Shown here: in pieces, positions 7,534-15,348 of the stretch | How the letters are laid out: each line of letters begins with the position of its first letter | How positions within the stretch are numbered: the first letter of the stretch is position 1 | NCBI GenBank assembly: GCA_041395665.1 | Contig: JAWLAB010000001.1 | Span: 248,001-312,000, forward strand | DNA: 64,000 nt | Direction: 5' to 3' | From: Pseudomonadales bacterium | GTDB lineage: Bacteria; Pseudomonadota; Gammaproteobacteria; Pseudomonadales; UBA7239 | The notes under the pieces: generated by a model | The model's database searches: none | Told to the model about the DNA's origin: nothing | What the model saw: only the letters and a program-made list of their open reading frames with translations | Program-made: the position numbers and the translations under genes

Positions 7534-8466
7534 ATGGCCGTTGTTGTTATCGGCGAATCCTTAAACGCCACCATTCCTGCCATTTGTGACGCAGTAAAAG
7601 CACACGACACAGCTTACATCCAACAAGTTGCATTAGAACAAGTTGAAGCAGATTCCGATTATTTGGATTTGAACGCACAGGTTACTGGTCGCGATGAATT
7701 GATCGATTTGCCGTGGATGATCGAAAGCGTGCGCGCAGTAACCAATATCCCTCTCGTGCTCGATAGTTCCAACCCACCTGCTCTCAAGCACGCGATGGAA
7801 ACGATAGACTGGCAAGGTCAATACCCCGTGCTCAGTTCTATCAATAACAAACAAGGCAGTGCGCAAAATTTATTGCCGTTGGTCGCCAAATACAACACGG
7901 GCGTTGTTGCATTGTTGTTGGATGACAACGGCATCAATCACACTGCTAAAGGCCGTTTTGCAATTTGTAAAGAATTGGTCAACAAATCGCGCGACGCTGG
8001 CGTTGCTGATAAAAACTTGTGGATCGACCCACTCATTCTGCCACTCGGCACTGACGACAATGTCGGCCCAATCAGCTTTGATTTATTGCAAATGATGAAA
8101 GCAGAATTTCCTGAAGTGCGTACTTTCTGCGGCTTATCGAATGTCAGCTTTGGCATGCCACACCGCGCACTGCTAAACCGTACTTATGTAGCAATGTTGG
8201 CTGCAAACGGTATGGAAGGCTTCATGATCAACCCGCGCGTGAAAGAAATGCGCGCGATGATTTACGCCATTCGCGCACTGATGGGCGAAGACGAAAAATG
8301 CGGCGATTACATTCAAGCGCACCGCGATGGTGTTTTGTTAACGCCAATGTCTGACGAGATGAAAGCCAAGCTCGCAGAAAAACAAGCGCAGGAAGAAGAA
8401 AAAGCGCGTAAAAAAGCGGAGCGTGAAGCGCGCCGCGCCGCAGCGAAAGACGGCAGCGAAGCTTAA
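7534..8466 (+). CDS. Methyltetrahydrofolate:corrinoid methyltransferase (AcsE/MtgA-like, pterin-binding)
   Basis: The 310-residue protein belongs to the dihydropteroate-synthase-like pterin-binding TIM barrels. Motifs are GESLNAT at the N-terminus, DYLDLNA, PLVLDSSNPPALKHAM, the SSINNK strand, WIDPLILPLG and FCGLSNVSFGMPHR, the last typical of methyl-THF:corrinoid enzymes. It most likely moves the methyl group from the corrinoid protein to tetrahydrofolate, feeding one-carbon metabolism. The ATG at 7534 has a GGAG ribosome site; an in-frame TTG at 7507 does not. The last ~35 residues are a K/E/R/A-rich tail that the ~262-residue AcsE lacks. A hairpin repeat separates it from the MtmB homologue. 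Confidence 0.9.
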   Translation: MAVVVIGESLNATIPAICDAVKAHDTAYIQQVALEQVEADSDYLDLNAQVTGRDELIDLPWMIESVRAVTNIPLVLDSSNPPALKHAMETIDWQGQYPVLSSINNKQGSAQNLLPLVAKYNTGVVALLLDDNGINHTAKGRFAICKELVNKSRDAGVADKNLWIDPLILPLGTDDNVGPISFDLLQMMKAEFPEVRTFCGLSNVSFGMPHRALLNRTYVAMLAANGMEGFMINPRVKEMRAMIYAIRALMGEDEKCGDYIQAHRDGVLLTPMSDEMKAKLAEKQAQEEEKARKKAEREARRAAAKDGSEA

Positions 8467-8488
8467 TTAACCCTGCCTCGCTATAACA

Positions 8489-8517
8489 AAAAGCCGACAG
8501 CAATGTCGGCTTTTTTA
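8489..8517 (+). terminator. Rho-independent terminator of the corrinoid operon
   Basis: GCCGACA (8493-8499), loop GCAA, TGTCGGC (8504-8510), then six Ts; flanking A and T runs extend the stem. It ends the five-gene operon and may also serve the convergent gene. Confidence 0.92.
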
Positions 8518-8535
8518 TTCGCTCATATTTAACAA

Positions 8536-9021
8536 CTATCCCAGTTTTTTTCCCAGCAAATGAAAGGAAATGGACAATGCTTCATGCACATCCGCTGAAG
8601 TAGCAATCTGCCCTTTGGTAATCCAGTCACACATCGACACATGATCTTTCATGGCAAACGCTTTAGCTTCTGTTTTGGTGAGCCATGAATACGCTGTCAA
8701 TGCGCCGCGAATCAGCAAAGAATCTGAAATCATAGTGGTGCGTTTTGACGGCTCAAACCCTTGATCGGTAGTCCAATCTGTTGCCAACTTGCGCTGGCCC
8801 GCATCAAATACATCGCCCAAAAAAATAGCGACATTGGCGGGCACAGACACACCATTACCTGCCTTGGATACCTCGTTGAGATATTGCAACACCAGTGCAT
8901 CATTCCATTTAGGAATATCACTAATAATCATTGTGACATCGTGAATTTGCGCAAAGCTAGCCTTACCTTTCAACAACAGCATGGGCTTGATATGAATCTT
9001 GCTGTAATCGTGATTAAACAT
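8536..9021 (-). CDS. Conserved hypothetical protein, paralogue A of a tandem pair
   Basis: This 161-residue protein is not recognised. It shares with its upstream neighbour the core DSLLIRGALTAYSWLTKTEA-KAFAMKD and a KGKASFAQIHD segment near the N-terminus, so the two are tandem duplicates that have diverged. No signal peptide, membrane segment or catalytic motif is visible; it is probably a cytoplasmic mixed alpha/beta protein. The start at 9021 is preferred to an in-frame ATG at 9045. It gives an N-terminus that aligns exactly in length with the paralogue, and a GGAAGGA sequence lies about nine bases upstream. It runs convergently with the corrinoid operon. Confidence 0.75.
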   Translation of the reverse strand: MFNHDYSKIHIKPMLLLKGKASFAQIHDVTMIISDIPKWNDALVLQYLNEVSKAGNGVSVPANVAIFLGDVFDAGQRKLATDWTTDQGFEPSKRTTMISDSLLIRGALTAYSWLTKTEAKAFAMKDHVSMCDWITKGQIATSADVHEALSISFHLLGKKLG

Positions 9022-9052
9022 ACTGCGCCATCCTTCCCAATTCATTTTCCTT

Positions 9053-9541
9053 TTAAATTTTTACATTCAAAATTTTGTAGCAGCCTTGAACCGCTTGCAC
9101 CACATCCTCTGCATTAGTATCCAAATCGCGCACTAACCACTGACAACCTGCTGGCAAATCTTTTGAAGCAAACGCTTTCATTTCTGTTTTTGTTAACCAC
9201 GAATATGCCGTTAATGCGGCGCGTATCAGAGCAGAGTCTGTCATCGTAATCGTGCGCGGTGACGGTTCAATATTGTTATTCGCCATCCAATCAACCACTA
9301 ATTTTCTTTGTGATGCTGCAGCGCCCAAAGTTTCACCCAGAAAATGGGTAATCGCCGCTGGTGCTGTTTTTTGTTGGCCTAAGCGCGCGCTTTCTTCTAG
9401 CAACTGCACAATGTCTTTTTCTGTCCATTTTTCAATCGTGGTAATCATGACCGCGATATCATCAACATAAGCCAATGCCCCTTTACCATTGAGTACTTTT
9501 GTTGGAGGAATTCTGCGTTTTATTCCGTACTGTACCGCCAC
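9053..9541 (-). CDS. Conserved hypothetical protein, paralogue B of a tandem pair
   Basis: The 162-residue protein is the upstream member of the tandem pair. It contains GKGALAYVDDIAVMITTIEK followed by WTEKDIVQLLEE, and the shared ALIRAALTAYSWLTKTEMKAF-ASKD block, but nothing of known function. The start is a GTG with a good AGGAG eight bases upstream. The two genes are separated by only about 30 bases when the preferred start of paralogue A is used, so they form one transcript. The even spacing of polar and hydrophobic residues suggests a small soluble domain. Nothing in the neighbourhood fixes a role. Confidence 0.75.
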   Translation of the reverse strand: MAVQYGIKRRIPPTKVLNGKGALAYVDDIAVMITTIEKWTEKDIVQLLEESARLGQQKTAPAAITHFLGETLGAAASQRKLVVDWMANNNIEPSPRTITMTDSALIRAALTAYSWLTKTEMKAFASKDLPAGCQWLVRDLDTNAEDVVQAVQGCYKILNVKI

Positions 9542-9562
9542 TGTGATAGCTCCTAGAAATAA

Positions 9563-10006
9563 TTATTCATGATCGACGGTAACAACACCCCAATCCTGTA
9601 CTGGCATCGTAGTAGTTACCTGCGTTGGCATCGCTGCTACATTCTCAGTGCGCCACATCCACAAAGCTAACGCAAAATCTTCACCGCTGGTTTCTTTTAA
9701 CAATAGCTGTCGGTAAGTATACAAACAAGCATCACCGTCTGAGCCCATGAGTTGCTTTAGTGTGCTGAGATACTCTCCTTCGCCACGCAAAATATCCTGC
9801 GCTAACGCACCATAAAATCCTTTAGTAAAGCGTAAAAGCTGGCGACGATACGCTAGTTCACTACTTTGCATATCCCCTTGATAGACCGAAGGCAATCTCA
9901 GCTGGACTGATAGGGGCTGTAGCGTACAAGTGCCGCCAGAAGCCAATGCACTAGAAGCTCCTGCCAACAAAATAGCCACGCAAAACAATGTCGGCATTAC
10001 ACGCAT
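9563..10006 (-). CDS. Small exported hypothetical protein
   Basis: The 147-residue protein begins with a clear signal peptide (residues ~1-22, TLFCVAILLAGASSALAS, cleavage after ALA). The mature part has two cysteines (GTCTLQP and DACLYTY), which could form a disulphide in the periplasm, and helical segments. No family was recognised. An AGGTGAGAT-like ribosome site precedes the ATG. It is divergent from the Lnb/DUF4105 gene, with about 60 bases between starts, so the two may share a promoter region. It lies just upstream of the paralogue pair on the same strand. Confidence 0.7.
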   Translation of the reverse strand: MRVMPTLFCVAILLAGASSALASGGTCTLQPLSVQLRLPSVYQGDMQSSELAYRRQLLRFTKGFYGALAQDILRGEGEYLSTLKQLMGSDGDACLYTYRQLLLKETSGEDFALALWMWRTENVAAMPTQVTTTMPVQDWGVVTVDHE

Positions 10007-10067
10007 ATCTCACCAAAAATCTGTGACACCGATACAATAACGCGCACTTCACTGCTGTCAATGTCCC

Positions 10068-11927
10068 ATGCCACGCCGATTCGTCACGCTTATTTTATTG
10101 GCAATTTTTTTTGTGCTGCTTACTACTCGTAGCACTCTTGTCAGTGCAGATACGCACAATAACGACCAAGTCTTATCACAACATCCACAGTGGTTGGCAC
10201 TGTTGCATATGCAAAAAAATCCACTCACCGGCAACTATCGCAGCGAAGTGGATGACAACAGTTTTTTTCTCTCTGGCAAAAACGATGACAGTGCCGCCGA
10301 ACTCCGCGCCACCATTTCAGCACTGCAACAAGCGCACAGCAATGACAGAAGCGCATGGTGCCGCTTTCCTGCGCGCGCAGCTTTTCTCGCTCGACACTTA
10401 GCCTTGCAAAAACCGAATAACCTTCAATGTACGGCGCTGGCAGATTGGCGCATGCAGTTTTCGCCAGAAGAAATCACCTTGGTTTACCCCGATCCCTACC
10501 TCAAAAAAATTGCTTCCATTTTTGGCCACACTTTTCTACGAATTGATGCCAAAGACAAAATTGAAAAACCTGTATTGCTCTCACAAACTATCAGTTACTA
10601 CGCCGATGTTGGCGCTACCGACAATAGCGCTGTTTTATATGTGGCAAAAGGTTTAACAGGTCGCTTCCCTGGCGTGATTGCGTTAGACCCCTACTTTGAA
10701 AGACTTCGTACCTATAGTGACAACGAAGATCGTGATATCCGTGAATACACACTTGCATTAACACAAGATAAAGTTCGTGAATTTATTGACCATGTATGGG
10801 AAGTGAAAGGAAGTAGCTTTAATTATTTCTTTTTAGATGAAAACTGTTCTTATCGACTTATTTCACTACTGGATGTGGTTACACCAACACATAATCTGCG
10901 CGAACAGTTCACCACACACACTATCCCTATCGATACGATAAAAGCTCTACAAGCTAACCATTTAATTTCTAAAACGCGCTACATCCCATCTGCACGAAAA
11001 AGATTTTATGCCTCATTAGAAAACCTCACACCGGAGCAAAACCAGCAGTTAAAAGAGCTGCTGCAAGGAAAAATGTCTATTGAACAGGTAGTTGATGAGC
11101 CCGTACTAGAAGCAACGAGAAAATACCGCAGCATTCAAATACAGACTGATCCAAATAAAAAAACATTACACGCACAACAAGCGCATCAAGCGATACAACA
11201 ACAATTCAAAATAAACACTGTCACACAGGGAAAATCACCACCACTAACTGCGCCAGATCCCACCACGACCGGCCACGACATCATGCGCGTACAAACGGGT
11301 TGGCAACACGATGATGGCAAAGATTATCTAACACTAGGTACGCGCTATGCCTTTCATGATTTTCACGACCCACTAATCGCTTATCAAAAAGGCGTGCAAT
11401 TGGAAGTTTTAAATTTTCAAGTGCGCATTGATCCGTCTAATGACGCATCTATTAACTTAGATAACATTCGCTGGTTTGATTTACAATCTTACAGCCCTTC
11501 GGATGATTTTTTTCAAGAAGCTTCTTGGGGAATTTCTGTTGTACGGCAGCGCGAATTACTGGGCAACAAAGTGCGGCTTGCCAATATGATTGAAGGCTAT
11601 CGCGGCATTGCCAAACATTGTGGGCCTCTATTGTGTCACGCTGAAATAATTGGCGGCGCACTCACCAATGGCTCTCTGAATAAGGATTGGGATTTGCGTG
11701 CTGGTGTAAGAGTCGGCGCGCTGTATCAAACCACGAATTGGAGTTGGTCAGCAGACGCCAGCCAACAACAGTATTTGATCAACAGCAGTGATGCACTCAC
11801 ACGCTTTAATACTGAAGCCAGCTATCGCATCACTAAAGATTTATCGGCGTATTTTTCCTACAGTCACGAAGAAAACGACGACGCGACACGCGATCGCTTT
11901 CAATTATCACTGCGCACCTTTTTCTAA
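10068..11927 (+). CDS. DUF4105 / Lnb-type periplasmic domain protein
   Basis: The 619-residue protein has an N-terminal hydrophobic export signal (residues ~7-27). Residues ~140-270 match the Lnb N-terminal periplasmic domain (DUF4105), with the FGHTFLRI motif (His154) and the LDENCSYRL motif (Cys260), the probable His/Cys catalytic pair. In firmicutes Lnb acylates lipoprotein N-termini by lyso-transfer; the gammaproteobacterial relatives are uncharacterised. The C-terminal half (about residues 400-619) is rich in alternating aromatic strands and ends in SLRTFF, suggesting a beta-barrel or outer-membrane-associated part; this is inference. Its last 21 bases overlap the end of the convergent RCC1 gene. 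Confidence 0.82.
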   Translation: MPRRFVTLILLAIFFVLLTTRSTLVSADTHNNDQVLSQHPQWLALLHMQKNPLTGNYRSEVDDNSFFLSGKNDDSAAELRATISALQQAHSNDRSAWCRFPARAAFLARHLALQKPNNLQCTALADWRMQFSPEEITLVYPDPYLKKIASIFGHTFLRIDAKDKIEKPVLLSQTISYYADVGATDNSAVLYVAKGLTGRFPGVIALDPYFERLRTYSDNEDRDIREYTLALTQDKVREFIDHVWEVKGSSFNYFFLDENCSYRLISLLDVVTPTHNLREQFTTHTIPIDTIKALQANHLISKTRYIPSARKRFYASLENLTPEQNQQLKELLQGKMSIEQVVDEPVLEATRKYRSIQIQTDPNKKTLHAQQAHQAIQQQFKINTVTQGKSPPLTAPDPTTTGHDIMRVQTGWQHDDGKDYLTLGTRYAFHDFHDPLIAYQKGVQLEVLNFQVRIDPSNDASINLDNIRWFDLQSYSPSDDFFQEASWGISVVRQRELLGNKVRLANMIEGYRGIAKHCGPLLCHAEIIGGALTNGSLNKDWDLRAGVRVGALYQTTNWSWSADASQQQYLINSSDALTRFNTEASYRITKDLSAYFSYSHEENDDATRDRFQLSLRTFF

Positions 11928-13448
11928 TTTCTGCTCCGGTTTTTTTGCCTTTTGTTTTGCTGGTTTTAATGGACTTTTATCCTGCTTGTCAGGAATTCCA
12001 TCATTATCGTCATCATCATCGCAGGCATCACCGACACCATCTTTATCCGTATCTTTTTGATTACGATTTTCCACCAGCGGGCAATTGTCTTTGTCATCTA
12101 ATACGCCGTCATTGTCTTTGTCGTTATCACAAACATCGCCTATTTTGTCGCCATCACTGTCTTTTTGATCAGGATTCGCTACATTGAGACAATTGTCGCG
12201 CTGATCGCCCACACCATCACGATCCGTATCAACGGATTCGGTAGAATCATTGGGAAATGCATCACACACATCGCCAACTTTATCGCCGTCGCTGTCTTTT
12301 TGATCAGGATTTGCCACCAGCGGACAATTATCTAAGTCATCGGCAATGCCGTCATTGTCATCATCAGCATCACAGGCATCACCTTGCCCATCTTTATCGG
12401 CATCCAATTGATCTGTGTTTGGTGTTTGTGGGCAATTATCTTTTGTATCCACAATGCCATCACGGTCCGCATCAAAAAATAACGACGGCACTTCTGTTTG
12501 TTTATTGGCGTTATCGCCCCAACATTTCACACCCACAGAATCTAACGCGCAGGTGCTGTACCAACCAGCACTAATAGAAAAAACAGGTGGTTTTAATAAA
12601 TCTTTTGGTGGGTCTGACTGGCCGCGATCACGCGCTCCCCAACAGACAACACCGGTATCGTCTAATGCGCAAGTGTGATCAAAACCCGCACTGATTTGTC
12701 GTGGATTTTGTAATGGTGGCACAACACGCTTTTTATAATTTTTTAACACATCGGGATCACGCGCTTCTTCATCAAAATAAATATCGCCCCAACACACCAC
12801 ACCGCGATCATCCAAAGCACAACTGTGGTGATTGCCAGAGGTGATTTGATGCGGATTTACTAAGGCGGGCACATCCAATTGTTGCGCCCAATTATCGCCC
12901 CAGCAGCTCACACCTTTTTCATCTAATACACAGGTATGAAAACCGCCCGCCGCAATTTGTTTTATATTTTTTAGTTTCTTTGGTGCATTCAATTGTCCGC
13001 GACTGTTATCGCCCCAACACTGCACACCTTTCGTGTCTACCGCACAACTGTGGTACCAACCCACGCTCACAGCCTCTGGCTTGTGCAACACAGGCGCGGT
13101 AGCTTCACCGTGCGCGTTGTTTCCCCAACACTGCACACCGTTATCACCGATTACACAGGCGTGTGTGTTACTGACGCTGAGTGCAAACGGATGTGCAAAA
13201 CTTGGCGTAACGCCCATACGCGGCTCACTGCCCCAGCACTGCACGCCGCTGTCATCCAGCGCACAACTTCGGCGATAGCCCGCACTAACGATATAGTCAG
13301 CACGATCTGGGTTGCGCCCAACAGACTGCTCCAGTTCGTCGCTAAGACGATCATTATCTCTATCGTTGGGCATTGCTTGCACAACAGTTATACCAACGAT
13401 GGATAAGCAAAGTGCAAGAAAAAAATGTTTGGCGAGGTACATAAACAT
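11907..13448 (-). CDS. Exported RCC1-repeat / thrombospondin type 3 repeat protein
   Basis: The 513-residue protein has a signal peptide (residues ~1-25, ending VQA). Seven RCC1-like blades follow, each with a C-(A/V)-(L/V/I)-D-x-x-G-V-x-CWG core, for example SCALDDSGVQCWG. These make a beta-propeller in which two cysteines per blade could pair. From about residue 330 come acidic, calcium-binding thrombospondin type 3 repeats (DSDGDKVGDVCD, DNCPLVANPDQKD). A basic/proline-rich tail ends in EKGAQ. Such proteins are surface-exposed or secreted in other bacteria; here the role is unknown. The gene ends inside the 3' end of the DUF4105 gene. Confidence 0.85.
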   Translation of the reverse strand: MFMYLAKHFFLALCLSIVGITVVQAMPNDRDNDRLSDELEQSVGRNPDRADYIVSAGYRRSCALDDSGVQCWGSEPRMGVTPSFAHPFALSVSNTHACVIGDNGVQCWGNNAHGEATAPVLHKPEAVSVGWYHSCAVDTKGVQCWGDNSRGQLNAPKKLKNIKQIAAGGFHTCVLDEKGVSCWGDNWAQQLDVPALVNPHQITSGNHHSCALDDRGVVCWGDIYFDEEARDPDVLKNYKKRVVPPLQNPRQISAGFDHTCALDDTGVVCWGARDRGQSDPPKDLLKPPVFSISAGWYSTCALDSVGVKCWGDNANKQTEVPSLFFDADRDGIVDTKDNCPQTPNTDQLDADKDGQGDACDADDDNDGIADDLDNCPLVANPDQKDSDGDKVGDVCDAFPNDSTESVDTDRDGVGDQRDNCLNVANPDQKDSDGDKIGDVCDNDKDNDGVLDDKDNCPLVENRNQKDTDKDGVGDACDDDDDNDGIPDKQDKSPLKPAKQKAKKPEQKLEKGAQ

Positions 13449-13504
13449 CCAGCGTTGTGAAATATTTAGGGGATCGAGGCAGTATAGCGATATCCAGATA
13501 CAAG

Positions 13505-13530
13505 AACGCCCCGCAAGCGGGGCGTTTTAT
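13505..13530. terminator. Hairpin terminator downstream of pckA
   Basis: AACGCCCCGC (13505-13514) pairs with GCGGGGCGTT (13517-13526), a very stable GC stem. The T-run is better on the plus side (TTTTAT) than on the minus side (TTCTTG). It lies between the pckA stop and the RCC1 gene start, so its expected job is to end pckA transcription. Confidence 0.75.
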
Positions 13531-13551
13531 AACCAGCAATCGATGATGGAC

Positions 13552-15135
13552 TTAGGCTTTAGGACCCGCGTTCAACACCGCTTCGCTGACTTCAAACTTC
13601 TTGATGTTTTCTTGGAACAAACCCGCCAGCTTTTTCGCTTGCGCGTCGTATTCCGCTTGATCGGCCCATGCGTTGCGCGGATTCAGGTATTTGCTATCCA
13701 CACCGCTAATTGCTTTCGGCACAGTCAAATTCAATCCGGCCAATTGCTCCGTCTCGCCTTTGAGCAATTCGCCGCTCAAGCAAGCATTCACAACTGCACG
13801 CGTAACAGGAATCGGGAAACGATTGCCTTTACCGCCAGGGCCGCCAGCACCGCCTGTCCAACCGGTATTAACCAAATACACTTGTGAGCCGAAATCTTCC
13901 ACACGCTTCATTAACAACTTCGCATATTCCATCGGACGGCGCGGCATGAACGGCGCACCGAAGCAGGTGGAAAACGCAGGCTGCACACCTGGTGCTGCAC
14001 CGACTTCCGTTGAACCCACGCGCGCGGTATAGCCAGACAAAAAGTGATACGCCGCCGCTTCTTTCGACAAAATAGAAACCGGTGGCAACACGCCGGATAC
14101 ATCACAAGTCAAAAAGATCACCACTTTCGGTTCGCCTGCAGCGTTCGCCAAGGCGCGTTTTTCTACATGCTCTAAGGGATAAGAACAGCGACCGTTTTCG
14201 ATGTTGCGCGTTTGACCATCAACCGTGTCAGTAATTTCCAAATTGCTGTAATGCGCTTGTCGATTACCATCGACATGCACATTTTCCACGATGCTGCCAA
14301 AACGAATTGCATCCCAAATAATTGGTTCATTTTTCTGCGACAAATCTACCGTTTTTGCGTAGCAGCCGCCTTCGATATTAAACACTGCGCCTTTTGCCCA
14401 GCCGTGCTCATCGTCACCGATCAAATAGCGAGCAGGATCGGCAGACAATGTGGTTTTACCTGTGCCTGACAAACCAAAAAACAGCGCAACATCACCCGCT
14501 TCACCGACATTCGCTGAGCAGTGCATTGGCAATACATCTTTCTCTGGCAGCAAAAAGTTTTGCACCGAGAACATCGCTTTTTTCATTTCACCGGCATAGC
14601 GCATGCCAGCAATCAATACGCGGCGGCTAGCAAAGTTCAAACACACAACACCATCTGAATTCGTGCCGTCACGCGCTGGATCACATTGGAAAGAAGCGAC
14701 ATTCAAAATCGTCCATTCTTCTTTGCCTTTTGGATTGTATTTTTCAGGGCGAATAAACATGTTGCGTGCAAACAGCGCTTGCCACGCAGTTTCTGTATTC
14801 ACTTTGACGGGGATGTAATGCTCGTCGTGCGCGCCGACATGCAGCTGCGAAGTAAAACGATCTTTTTGTGCGAGATACGCTTCGACACGATCCCACAAGG
14901 CATTGAATTTCTCTTGTGTAAATGGGCGATTGACATTGCCCCAGTCGATGGCGTCTGCCGTCGATGGCTCTTGTACGACAAAGCGGTCATTCGGAGAACG
15001 CCCTGAGCGTTTGCCTGTCGTGACGAGCAGCGCTCCTGTGTCAGTCAAAGAGCCTTCACGGCGCAGCAGTGCTTGCTCGATCAATGCGGCTGAGGTCAGT
15101 TCGTTGTAAACCTTGGTATCTTCGATTGCGCTCAT
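13552..15135 (-). CDS. pckA: Phosphoenolpyruvate carboxykinase (ATP)
   Basis: The 527-residue protein is a typical ATP-dependent PckA, converting oxaloacetate and ATP to PEP, ADP and CO2 at the entry to gluconeogenesis. It shows GKRSGRSPNDRF, FVRPxKY-like (FIRPEKYNP), the kinase P-loop FFGLSGTGKTTLS, LIGDDEHGW (metal site), NIEGGCYAKT and GWTGGAGGPGGKGNRFP. A ribosome site (CAGGAA) lies five bases before the ATG. A strong hairpin follows the stop. For an organism that appears to live on steroids and acyl-CoAs, a gluconeogenic PckA fits well. Confidence 0.98.
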   Translation of the reverse strand: MSAIEDTKVYNELTSAALIEQALLRREGSLTDTGALLVTTGKRSGRSPNDRFVVQEPSTADAIDWGNVNRPFTQEKFNALWDRVEAYLAQKDRFTSQLHVGAHDEHYIPVKVNTETAWQALFARNMFIRPEKYNPKGKEEWTILNVASFQCDPARDGTNSDGVVCLNFASRRVLIAGMRYAGEMKKAMFSVQNFLLPEKDVLPMHCSANVGEAGDVALFFGLSGTGKTTLSADPARYLIGDDEHGWAKGAVFNIEGGCYAKTVDLSQKNEPIIWDAIRFGSIVENVHVDGNRQAHYSNLEITDTVDGQTRNIENGRCSYPLEHVEKRALANAAGEPKVVIFLTCDVSGVLPPVSILSKEAAAYHFLSGYTARVGSTEVGAAPGVQPAFSTCFGAPFMPRRPMEYAKLLMKRVEDFGSQVYLVNTGWTGGAGGPGGKGNRFPIPVTRAVVNACLSGELLKGETEQLAGLNLTVPKAISGVDSKYLNPRNAWADQAEYDAQAKKLAGLFQENIKKFEVSEAVLNAGPKA

Positions 15136-15348
15136 TGTGTTCCTGTCGGCGGTGGCCGATCTCCGATGTCAGAAAGGAAGTAGAACAACGCCTAGGTAGG
15201 CGGGGTGTGTATCTTACCCGAACCCGAGAGACAGGGAAAATGGCGCACCCTCACGGTGCGGCGCAATACTCAACTTACGGGTACAATGCCCAGCCCTCTG
15301 CGGGCGCACTAAGCCCCACAAATCCCTATGAAATCAATGGAGAACTGC

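Noticed and set aside
11907..11927. Readthrough or fusion of the DUF4105 and RCC1 genes
   Set aside because: The 21-base overlap is convergent and each gene has a normal stop; it is simple compaction.
15240..15348. sigma-70 promoter with TACAAT at 15282-15287
   Set aside because: A -10-like hexamer is present, but no credible -35 element lies at the right distance.
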